Shown here piece by piece: positions 12,501-17,580 of a stretch of DNA of 20,789 bases. Location: NCBI RefSeq assembly GCF_001186125.1, contig NW_014039902.1, positions 31,889-52,677 of the forward strand, in the 5' to 3' direction. The translations under genes and the position numbers were made by a program. The notes beneath the pieces were generated by a model. It did not search any database. It was given only the letters and a program-made list of their open reading frames with translations, and was not told the DNA's origin. Source of the DNA: Sphaeroforma arctica JP610. Its lineage: Eukaryota; Opisthokonta; Ichthyosporea; Ichthyophonida. The stretch's first letter is position 1. The number at the start of each line of letters is the position of its first letter.

Positions 12501-15500
12501 CTTACATTGAGCAAGAAGGAGACACTGGCATTTGACGAAAATAAGGAAACAGGCAATATCATTTACGTTTCTGTGTATACGAACAACATCGGCACATACT
12601 CTTTCGCGGCTTTCAAAGCCGGGAACAGATTCGGTTCCGCCCATATCGTTCAGATATCTCCCTCACTCCGCAGTAGGATGGCGTTCTTGAGTTCTTTCAC
12701 ACTGCCCTCAACCCACGAGAGGGGCATTGCCACCACTTGCTTGGACGGTTCGTAATTGGTCAGTGCCTTAAGGAACTTCTCGTCTACATGGTTGGCCTTC
12801 AACGCGCGCTCGGTGAGTGTGTCAATGCCCTTTTCTACGTACTTGGCAGCCGCTTCTTCCTTGCAGAACTCTGTAAGCTCGCCCCACACCGAAAGTTCCA
12901 GGGCAGTGTCTTGATCCTGCGCTTTCATAAATACATTATCGTCCGCATGCTGATATTTCAACCGTTCATCCCCAAACACCCACAGCGAATGCACGGCACG
13001 CGTAATGATAGTCATGGTGTCGTGTTGCCGCAGAAGCTTGGTGGCATTGCCTGTGGCGGTCAGTGACACCAGGATGACATCAGGTTCTTGGCCCTGGAAG
13101 TCCATTGCTGTCCCCACCGTCACTTGTTTCCTATATCCTCCCAACAGTGACTCCGCCATACGCAGCAACACTTGTTTCTGATTCTCAAACAGGCACACGA
13201 TGCCCACACTCGGCTGCCGTGTGCATACCACCGCTGAACTATCGGCCTTTCTCGGGGGTGTGCTAGTAGTGGTATTCGGCTGTACAGTGGGGAATCGGTT
13301 CAGGAAGCGGAACACGCGCCACATAATCGGTTTGGCCTCATTCATGTTGAACATATTGCCCTTGTAATCTTCCTCTCGCTCCGAATCCTGATGGGCATAG
13401 TACATCAGAGGGCCAAACCCTTCTTCCTTGTGCCAACTCACCGTGTTCTGGGCTGACGTGGCCTGCAGTATTTTTTCGCTGTCCACCAGGTGGCCTCCGT
13501 AGAAGCGCCTGTTCATAAACCTGCTAACCAGCGGATGCATGCGATACTGGGTGTCTAGCGTAGCCGTCTCATAGCCTAGTGTATCCACTAGCCGCTTAAA
13601 TAAACTCCGATCGAGGTGCGCTCCAACCAGTTCATTGCTGACGACATATGTCTTCAACTGTTTCGGATCTCCACACAACATAAGGTGTCCTACACTCGCA
13701 TCTATCAGCCCCACTAACTGTGCTTCTAGCAATTGAGCAGCCTCGTCGATCACCACTATCTCGCACGCTCGGGATGCAACATCGTGTTTCATGGCGTGTG
13801 TTGCCACCGCCACGTGCACACGTGTGTGCTTGTCTATAACGCTCTTAACGAATTGTGGTAGGAATTTGTCACCAATTTCAGCTTTCTTCGCGGATATGGC
13901 TTTATAGATGAACATGGGTTTTTCCACCATGGCGGCGTACAGGGTATCACCCGCCTGAGTGGTGTTCAAATGGTCGACTTTCATCTCAAATAAATCTCTC
14001 ATTGTATACATAACATATTTGTCATACACTTCCGCGAAGAGAGCAAAACTCCCTTGTACATTGACAGCCACGTAGGCCTTCCATTCGCCGATGACTTTCT
14101 TCAAGCAGCGACTCGGCACTCTCGTTTTGAGCTCTCTGGCAAATTTCGGTCGCGCGCGTACGCAGCTGCATCTCTGATAGACTGCTCTGTCTCCTTGCAC
14201 AGGGAATGTAACTTGTTCGTGAAAGTTAGCGTTCTCTGTCTATCCGTGTAAGGTTGGATCTCCTCCGCTAGCTTCTGGTAGGCATGACTTGTACTGAAGT
14301 ACGTAACGTTGTGGTAAACTATATTCTTCTTAAACAAGGGCACATCTATCAGCAGCTGAGTTAAGCGCTTGAAGAGTTCTAATGTGATGGATTGTAATGC
14401 TGACGTGCTTGGTGCCGTGACCAGGATGTTCTTGTCAGGATTCGACATGGCCAGTACGAGTACCAAAGACGCCAACATCATAGTCTTACCAGTCCCGGGT
14501 GGGCCATTCACCAGCGAAACACTCGGCCCTCTAGCACAGCTGAACATAGCTTTGTGTACGATTGCGGTTTGCTTGTCGTTAAACCCCGCATAGAGCGCGC
14601 TCAGCGCCCGTTCAAGGCCTTTGGCACTTTCGGATTCTCTTGCTGGGGTTGGTGGCTTCAGTGGCTGTGGTGGTGTCCCCATCAAGATGATATCCTGCAA
14701 CGGCTGCTGAACCTGTTCTTTGGATTCATCGTACTTGAGCGAATTCAGGACTCGTCCGGCTGGCGCAACATAATCGACATTCGCTATGACGCAATCGCCT
14801 GGCATAGAAGGGTGATTCGAGATACTACTCAGAATAGTTGCTGGGGGTGATGCAGGCAGACTGGGAATATCATGTGCAAGTGAATATTCTGTATGGGGAC
14901 GATCACAAGTTGATCACAAGTTCGAACAAGTTCGTATTCAAAATTGATAGCTTTGGAGAGTCAATGTTCAGGGACAAAGGCATTGGGTAAAAAGCATAGA
15001 ATACACCTTGTAATTTGTTCAAACATATAATCTGACGAAACCGGTGCTTGGTGACAAAGAGTCAAGCATTAAAATAGGTGTTAGCCCTTAGGGTCATTTC
15101 AAACACAATCCAGTGCTGTATATACAGCACGGGAACTATTCTAAGCACGCATAGGACATCTTTGCTCTCGTGTCCATTACAGAAGTTCTCTACAAAATTT
15201 CGATCGTAGTGGTAAAGCCTTAAAAACATGATATCGCGTGATGTGCACGTTTTGCATGCAAATGATTGTCTGAACGTTTTCGCATATCTACATGTGCACA
15301 TACAAACGGTATCGATTGGGCGTCTTGTGAGCTTTGGTTGACGATAGCTTGGCAAATAACAGCTCACCTATCATCCAAATTTAAATTTACAGTTCTCAAC
15401 CGATGGCTACATGTACAGGCAGGCTCTCCTAAACTATTTGTCTTAATAACCTTATGTGTATGTTTAGTTCTTACCGCGAACTTGAAACGGAAACTAGATT

Positions 15501-16427
15501 AATAGCTAAATCACCCGACACAATATATAGAAATAGAAATGAAGATTACTGAATAGTATCTCTTTCTTAATCACAGTAAACTTCACATATAAACCTTGCA
15601 CAAGTATAACTACCAAGAAGCACAAACATATCCATGTTCCCCAACACAGCAAATAGCACATATACGACCACATTCACATAGTCGTACAAGGCCATAAACA
15701 CGCATGCACACACAATCAAGGATTGAAGGGTACAGAAATGATACACACACTGTATCGGAACGGAAACGCAGTTCAACATCATATAAATCCACGAGTACTA
15801 GTAGTCTAGCAATCAGGCTTTGCACGATAGTCTGTTGTGGATCATAAACATATCCGAAGTACATACCTTCCAGGCCTTTTCCACTCAAATTCCATGCCAT
15901 AGCCTCGTAACAGTAGATAATCCTGGACTGTTGTCTAACATTGGGCTGCCTGCCAGCGTCGGGTCGCACCCTGTCAGCTCTAACATTGGTGACGATTAAT
16001 AGCGCATGTTTCCCCACTCCAGTCTTTCTTCTGGACTGGGGCGTGTTACTGTGGCTAAGCACAGAGACTCCTTCTGAAATACCTTAAACTCCTCTTTAAA
16101 TACCACTCTCACAGCGTTATAATCGGCTTCCACTCTGTCGTTGTCGTCCCATATAGACGGCACAACCGATTTGGTGGTGCTACTAATGATGTCAAAGTCC
16201 TGCACCGTGTGATACACTAAGCGCATATACTCACATCGCTGCACAAGCTGAGCGAGCACAAACTCTTGATACGGTACACGAAAGGCAGACAGATACTGTT
16301 TCCACCCCTCCGGGAACGTGCTGGGTATGTCAGCAATGTCTATCTGATGCACGCGTCCGACTTCGGGGTGGAACTTGCTCAGCATCAGATACATGATGCT
16401 GAGATCTTCATGCTTCCAGGCCGCCAT
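343..16427 (-). CDS. Giant two-helicase gene: UPF1/SEN1-like helicase followed by TRANK1-like (UvrD + TPR) module; 3' end outside the window
   Basis: This is the whole-gene entry; exons are listed separately. Seen: about 22 minus-strand exons joined by GT-AG introns with matching phases, except for four one-base frame steps. Order: N-terminal beta-barrel-like region, UPF1-type helicase (NGPPGTGKT, VIDEAAQ, GDPKQL, QYRMHP, MDFQGQEPDV, TIITRAVHSLWV), linker, UvrD-type helicase (GRSGTGRPT, DEVQDL, GGDQAQSI, NYRT, ESKGLEY, GITRAKEK), TPR-like helices, basic linker and long helical tail. Known: UPF1-like SF1B and UvrD-like SF1A enzymes are nucleic-acid translocases; TRANK1 joins a UvrD-type domain to helical repeats. 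From memory, large land-plant proteins have this same two-helicase order. Inferred: one protein of about 2,400 or more residues, probably acting on RNA or DNA; its substrate is unknown. It could instead be two genes, the first ending at 12650. One-gene reading about 0.7. Confidence 0.7.
820..1134 (-). CDS. Helicase gene exon 21: unknown basic helical segment
   Basis: Exactly 105 codons, phase 0 at both ends: CDDFAVTFMETMATGEAKMH, then QLRHTKAALRKLYEIKNMQN and SEPELLDVLRLSQSRLGERL. Rich in Lys and Arg, probably helical or coiled coil. The acceptor is CTACTTTACAG; a GTACAG acceptor just upstream does not fit the phase. Donor GTATGT. Confidence 0.72.
1241..1471 (-). CDS. Helicase gene exon 20: unknown helical segment
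   Basis: Exactly 77 codons, phase 0 at both ends: IHGIYSNDKRRGLGILLKAK, then EYLRCIKAVKYKCDNRGIKA and AVLKAYFYENKDWWTWNQHE. It is charged, helical and rich in aromatic residues. I do not recognise it. A TACTAAC branch site before it and a GTATGT donor after it support the exon. Confidence 0.72.
1472..2129 (-). other. Intron 19, no gene seen; perfect branch-point motif
   Basis: About 0.66 kb without a recognisable gene. A perfect TACTAAC branch-point sequence lies at 1508-1514 on the minus strand, about 40 nt before the exon 20 acceptor. This supports exon 20. Confidence 0.6.
2130..2502 (-). CDS. Helicase gene exon 19: helical C-terminal region, 3' boundary uncertain
   Basis: It encodes SYVDPKEAIGIESRPLMHLM, then STLLLYAVVVMCLKITRNGN and VFNKASVAILLHAAMAENKQ. 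The very hydrophobic helix LMSTLLLYAVVVMCLK resembles the late helical part of plant TRANK1-like proteins, as I recall it, rather than a true membrane anchor. Acceptor TTGCGCAG. Two in-phase donors exist, after 2130 and after 2274; I give the longer one. Confidence 0.65.
2969..3194 (-). CDS. Helicase gene exon 18: helical C-terminal region
   Basis: It encodes IGQAQQRILLHYSSTALRTE, then LRKKLKMRKYFKDTENLLSD and TMREVGVMVRAILPRHGAAI. The acceptor after TTTTTGAG gives an intron of only 46 nt before it; one seven bases further in is also in phase. The chosen donor GTATGT leaves two bases, which exon 19 completes; GTAAAC and GTGTAA donors further on would not fit that acceptor. Confidence 0.7.
3241..3460 (-). 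CDS. Helicase gene exon 17: helical C-terminal region
   Basis: It encodes TSVMEWVESYLAKCLGTLHV, then CVCHFIIFARVKAGYKLGLS and LMQIIQKIASDQTAVYDKLT. It is hydrophobic and helical, without a known motif. The acceptor follows a T9 run, the donor is GTATGT, and the phases fit. A second minus frame across the same stretch (3285-3533) is a shadow. Confidence 0.75.
3645..3938 (-). CDS. Helicase gene exon 16: basic linker and helical segment
   Basis: With the acceptor at 3938 the exon is 98 codons, phase 0 at both ends, and begins with an Arg-rich run (ARGRRVRRARRAKKG), then RYTETPIIRRLVDIYSAWHR and SNYWGVDEMLCATAPTSFGG. With an acceptor ten bases earlier (3948) another frame starts STKAENATSQGTKGKKGKKG, which looks more like a natural Lys-Gly linker but needs a frame change at the A7 run (3882-3888). 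Donor GTAAGG. Confidence 0.7.
4562..4812 (-). CDS. Helicase gene exon 15: helical repeat region
   Basis: It encodes GKETVTCYWQSHQPLKVYTA, then KNRHAYEKVADLDNMYIELA and KDEPDLGLKCITRISDTDSN. It continues the helical scaffold after the TPR-like exons and ends in AAVAEE at a GTAAGT donor, phase 0. I recognise no enzyme motif. Confidence 0.85.
5052..5180 (-). CDS. Helicase gene exon 14: TPR-like helices
   Basis: It encodes DTSKLIEAAEFYEEAGMAGQ, then GADLLRDNKFYEEAAAMYEK. Two short helix pairs carry the A-x-x-[FY]-x-x-A-G spacing of TPR/clathrin-like repeats. A strong TTTCCTTTAG acceptor and a GTAGGT donor. Confidence 0.92.
5805..5985 (-). CDS. Helicase gene exon 13: first TPR-like helices
   Basis: It encodes SKNEVEFTRSSTREEWALRT, then KALQNQKMFEEAAIAYARGS and VAEMKALLARRAYKDG. 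The EW...A......[FY]..A...Y.R pattern matches the start of the TPR-like region just after the UvrD domain in TRANK1 (TPAEWIAQGDYYAKHQCWKV). The donor GTTCGT is weak but gives the phase needed by exon 14. Confidence 0.9.
6539..6825 (-). CDS. Helicase gene exon 12: end of motif V and motif VI
   Basis: It encodes GLEYRNVVPYNVFKANPLGK, then FDDVKHFALCQMLKELYVGI and TRAKEKVVCVDDRDAC. With exon 11 it makes SKGLEYRNV (motif V), and ELYVGITRAKEKV (about 6627-6665) is motif VI with its arginine finger. This matches GELKQLYTAITRARVNLWI in TRANK1. An acid-rich tail (DACDDDEPQIYADVFSDM) follows. Donor GTATGC, phase 0. Confidence 0.95.
7203..7439 (-). CDS. Helicase gene exon 11: UvrD domain 2, first half of motif V
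   Basis: It encodes ENGKPIDDPNARPRLLTD, then GANQVILVRDEKEKADRKAR, then in a shifted frame ARPLSATVFTILESKG. The QVILVRD strand and the TILESKG strand are diagnostic of TRANK1-like UvrD domains. Between them the first frame hits TAG at 7254; the frame must step within about 7254-7275, as if one base were missing. With it, the exon ends in the phase exon 12 needs. A 17-nt GT-AG segment (7254-7270) would also restore the frame. Confidence 0.88.
7844..8040 (-). CDS. Helicase gene exon 10: UvrD-type motif IV (NYRT)
   Basis: It encodes AGNRFRFNHLKAFMYDTMET, then ALKKNYRTFDPVLQFANKVL and DMLRYFFPKDVDSLTE. NYRT (7928-7939) with the helix ending YFFP is a strong match to the TRANK1 segment NYRSHSGILNLA...LQFYFP. 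Phases close on both sides. Confidence 0.95.
8345..8444 (-). CDS. Helicase gene exon 9: rest of motif II and motif III
   Basis: A 100-base exon encodes VQDLLPCQWQLFKRLKNQ and MCGGDQAQSIT. Joined to exon 8 it completes DEVQDL (Walker B) and then gives motif III GGDQAQSI, matching GDTAQSI in TRANK1. Good acceptor and a GTAAGT donor; one base is left for exon 10. Confidence 0.94.
8768..8924 (-). CDS. Helicase gene exon 8: ends within motif II (DE)
   Basis: It encodes KDRRIILYAFFQKYEKERLA, then NKHIDVPSIVQNLMQRSRQA and FKGLYVDE. The YxxFxxYEKxR...D...V..L pattern is typical of TRANK1-like UvrD domains just before Walker B. The exon stops right after the catalytic DE (8768-8773) at a strong GTAAGC donor, phase 0. 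Confidence 0.93.
9507..9724 (-). CDS. Helicase gene exon 7: UvrD-type domain, family segment before motif II
   Basis: It encodes ESLVDFERFERVYYKLAENN, then SPAFVFAEIMTVLKGRAGLM and MSKDEYINIQQENDSTLR. The F-x-E-I-x-x-x-[IL]-K-G motif followed by a short loop and a Y-x-x-L/I helix is the segment I recall from TRANK1 (ALIWKEIKSFLKG). Acceptor TTTATAG and donor GTATGT; it leaves two bases over, which exon 8 completes. Confidence 0.9.
10009..10046. repeat. 19-bp tandem duplication in intron 6
   Basis: The unit CACTTGTGCACCACACATA occurs twice in a row, followed by a decayed CA-rich tail. It is intronic and has no evident function. Confidence 0.85.
10096..10307 (-). CDS. Helicase gene exon 6: UvrD-type domain, between motifs Ia and II
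   Basis: It encodes VKRVLFLSAFELFEKLDDVL followed by a charged stretch (EGEKKLLHQLEKKDKDDALD) that may be coiled coil. The VLFLSAFELFEKLDDVL stretch fits the family segment where a hydrophobic strand is followed by an xFxxFLxxLD helix. Acceptor CTGTCAG and donor GTATTC close the phases with exons 5 and 7. Confidence 0.88.
10618..10924 (-). CDS. Helicase gene exon 5: UvrD-type motif I region, Walker A altered
   Basis: It starts at a clean TTTTCCTGTGCAG acceptor with ADEKDMLQYLPYMLDETQKE, then AVVAKGSTVLVGRSGTGRPT and MFTSHSGTLVEQVRIEYENR. The position and flanks match the TRANK1-like Walker A (usually GRSGTGKTT), but at 10805-10831 the sequence reads GRSGTGRPT: the catalytic Lys is Arg and the next Thr is Pro. 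Two donors are possible (10628 and 10618); only 10618 (GTAAGG) gives the phase required by exon 6. Confidence 0.9.
11411..11823 (-). CDS. Helicase gene exon 4: pre-helicase linker of the TRANK1-like module
   Basis: It encodes a helical, acid-rich linker: VELLLYCCIIVLSRFG, then IEKSRTTYLAIDFNLFLDKL, then (in a shifted frame) REHDAYYKIVNILKDEDENQ and EFTNDVINFLEDDK. The frame steps between 11580 and 11636. One base missing from the AAAA run near 11603 would restore it and make the exon exactly 138 codons with phase 0 at both ends. A 35-nt GT-AG segment at 11602-11636 is an alternative explanation. No catalytic motif is expected here. Confidence 0.75.
12025..12170 (-). CDS. Helicase gene exon 3: linker between the two helicases
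   Basis: It encodes IGELKRGLIAKRSQRKYIKK, then GLAGQVFRSIEVASYCLVWH and IEVNYSKK. The YCLVWHIEVNYSKK stretch resembles the strand (hydrophobic-W-x-[IV]-x-[IV]-x-Y/F) that precedes the UvrD-type domain in TRANK1-like proteins, as I recall them. The donor GTAGGC after 12025 leaves phase 0. The 5' boundary is uncertain: 12170 keeps the frame from exon 2; a CAG acceptor at 12193 looks better as a splice site but needs a different phase. If this starts a separate gene, an in-frame ATG lies at 12213. Confidence 0.7.
12171..12666 (-). other. Intron 2 of the helicase gene, or spacer if there are two genes
   Basis: This stretch links the UPF1-like exon to the TRANK1-like module. If retained in the transcript it adds SEGDI and a TGA stop. 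Open frames inside it (for example 12405-12644) have no recognisable features. No polyadenylation signal stands out just after 12650, which mildly favours an intron. Confidence 0.5.
12667..14840 (-). CDS. Helicase gene exon 2: UPF1/SEN1-like SF1 helicase core
   Basis: One 2.2-kb exon holds a whole UPF1-type ATPase/translocase core. In order: ATILSSISN strand, Q-motif region (FNDKQTAIVHKA), motif I NGPPGTGKT (14482-14508), motif Ia TAPSTSA, motif II VIDEAAQ (DEAA at 13736-13747), motif III LCGDPKQL, motif IV TQYRMHP (near 13530-13550), motif V GTAMDFQGQEPDV (near 13080-13115) and motif VI TIITRAVHSLWVFGD (near 12970-13015). The nucleotide-binding and hydrolysis residues are present, so I expect an active ATPase. 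The frame steps once near 14136-14161, between domains 1A and 1B. An acceptor at 14798 is also in phase. The end is uncertain: a GTGAGG donor after 12667 keeps the frame into exon 3, but reading through gives five more codons and TGA at 12650. Confidence 0.92.
14841..15866 (-). other. Long intron 1 of the helicase gene, about 1 kb, no gene seen
   Basis: This is the longest intron in the window, with donor GTATGT at 15866 and a pyrimidine-rich acceptor (CACCCCCAG) at 14841. It has an open minus-strand stretch at about 15064-15250 (FLRLYHYDRNFVEN and on), but no acceptor and donor there fit the phases of the flanking exons. It also holds an 11-base tandem duplication (GATCACAAGTT) at 14901-14922. 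I see no RNA gene or nested gene. Confidence 0.6.
15867..16427 (-). CDS. Helicase gene exon 1: start codon, N-terminal and beta-barrel region
   Basis: The ATG at 16427 opens MAAWKHEDLSIMYLM and sits in a GCAAGATGGCGG context. The early part (IPSTFPEGWKQYLSAF, then VPYQEFVLAQL) resembles the N-terminal region that precedes the helicase core in SEN1/MAA3-like plant proteins. The later part (KHALLIVTNVRAD) looks like the first strands of the UPF1-type beta-barrel. The two parts are in different frames: the frame must step between about 15999 and 16083, as if one base were missing, possibly in the CCCC run at 16038-16041. With that base added, the exon is 187 codons plus one base and ends at a good donor (GTATGT) in the phase needed by exon 2. 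Confidence 0.75.
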
Positions 16428-16430
16428 CTT
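16419..16430 (-). promoter_or_regulatory. YY1-like AAGATGGCGGCC over the start codon
   Basis: The start ATG of the helicase gene lies in AAGATGGCGGCC, which equals the core of the animal YY1 binding site and is also a reasonable initiation context (purine at -3, G at +4). In animals YY1 sites often overlap translation starts. Whether the factor exists here is unknown. Confidence 0.4.
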
Positions 16431-17450
16431 GCGGTGCGTACGTTGCTGCGGCTACGTAGGCAGCTGTATTACGGACACTGTACAACCAACCACACAGTCA
16501 CACACGACTGCTAATTAAACAGTAAGTTGGCTCAGCACGTAATGTTTAGAATTGATTGTTATCGCAGACTTCTAATACAGACTGATGTCTGAGTCACTCT
16601 GAACCAAGAGACCTAAGAGTCTATTTAAGACACGCTGAAGTTCTGAACAGACTGAACTTGAACTTGAAAAGTCTGAACGCTAAGCCTAAACACTCTTAAG
16701 TTTGAACCCTCATAGCTTGAGCCAGCCAAATACAAAATTACCAAATTTGGACTGGGTTATGTATTACATATACACCAGAGTATGATTGTGTATTTATTTA
16801 TTGTCATTGTAGTATGCATACATACATGTTTAAATATACACACATTGGTTTGTTTAGTGCTCGCTTTACTGTCATAAGTGAGTGCTGTTGATTTGGTGGC
16901 ATCGTTCTATTCTATGCGCTCTATAACCCTTTTCAGTTTCAGACCCCGGGCGAATCCATATGAGATCCATGGAGTCAGGCTGCGGAATCAGGATGAAAAA
17001 GCTTCTGTCCACGTCGCAATTTATGCCTTTCTCGCCGTACACCTCATGCCTGGGAACATTATAGTGGAGAGAAGACCAGTATCCAAATTGGCAGAATCGA
17101 GTTTCAGGTCCAATTAACTAGGTTGAACTTTTGGAATGTAGTTTCGAGTGCGTTACGTTTGAATTGAGTACCTCTCACGACCAAATAAAGTATTCTCGAA
17201 ATGAAAGCACGGGTCGGTCCAGGGTAGCAACGCCTTGTACTACCATAGTATTCTACAGATCAATAGAATCCTGTTCAGGATATCAGCATGCGCTGCATCG
17301 CCACCACCATACCATAGTGCCTTGTGGGACCCAGCTGAAGTTACAGCCTTGGTAACAGTAAACCACGAGGGAAGCTATGAGTGTTTTGAATTATCCTTCT
17401 AAGCTTTGGCAGCACATTTGCGATGTCGATACACTAATGCAAGACGTGCA
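16428..17450. other. Intergenic spacer between ABHD11 and the helicase gene
   Basis: About 1 kb with no supported gene. It should hold the 3' UTR of ABHD11 and the promoter of the helicase gene. An AATAAATAAA stretch on the minus strand near 16792-16801 could be a distant polyadenylation signal for ABHD11. Short plus-strand open frames (16878-17117, 17131-17355) have no features of real genes. Confidence 0.7.
16599..16707 (-). promoter_or_regulatory. GTTCAG-rich cluster upstream of the helicase gene
   Basis: Within 110 bases the plus strand has CTGAAC four times (16599, 16643, 16652, 16673) and TTGAAC twice (16658, 16702), read GTTCAG and GTTCAA toward the gene. It lies 170-280 bases before the start codon. 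It may be a cluster of factor sites or simply a decayed short tandem repeat. Confidence 0.35.
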
Positions 17451-17580
17451 TTACTCGGCAGTCAAGAATTTTTCTACGTGTTTCATAAACCCATTCGGAT
17501 CGTCCACGTGCACCCAGTGACCCGTCTCCATCTCCTCAACCGTAGCGGAGGGGAACAGACTGTACAATCGGTCCATATCC
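17451..17580 (-). CDS. ABHD11: ABHD11 exon 7: catalytic His and stop
   Basis: It encodes DMDRLYSLFPSATVEEMETG, then HWVHVDDPNGFMKHVEKFL and TAE before TAA at 17451-17453. GHWVH holds the catalytic His301, matching GHWIH of ABHD11. Confidence 0.95.

Noticed and set aside
12405-12644. Minus-strand open frame just after the UPF1-like core
   Set aside because: No recognisable features, and it does not join in phase to its neighbours.
14369-14850. Plus-strand open frames opposite the UPF1-like core
   Set aside because: They are antisense shadows of a strongly conserved helicase exon.
15062-15250. Open minus-strand stretch in intron 1 that looks somewhat protein-like
   Set aside because: No acceptor and donor pair fits the phases of exons 1 and 2, and the matching frame is interrupted.
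16878-17355. Two short plus-strand open frames between the genes
   Set aside because: No motif, no splice context, and random-looking composition.
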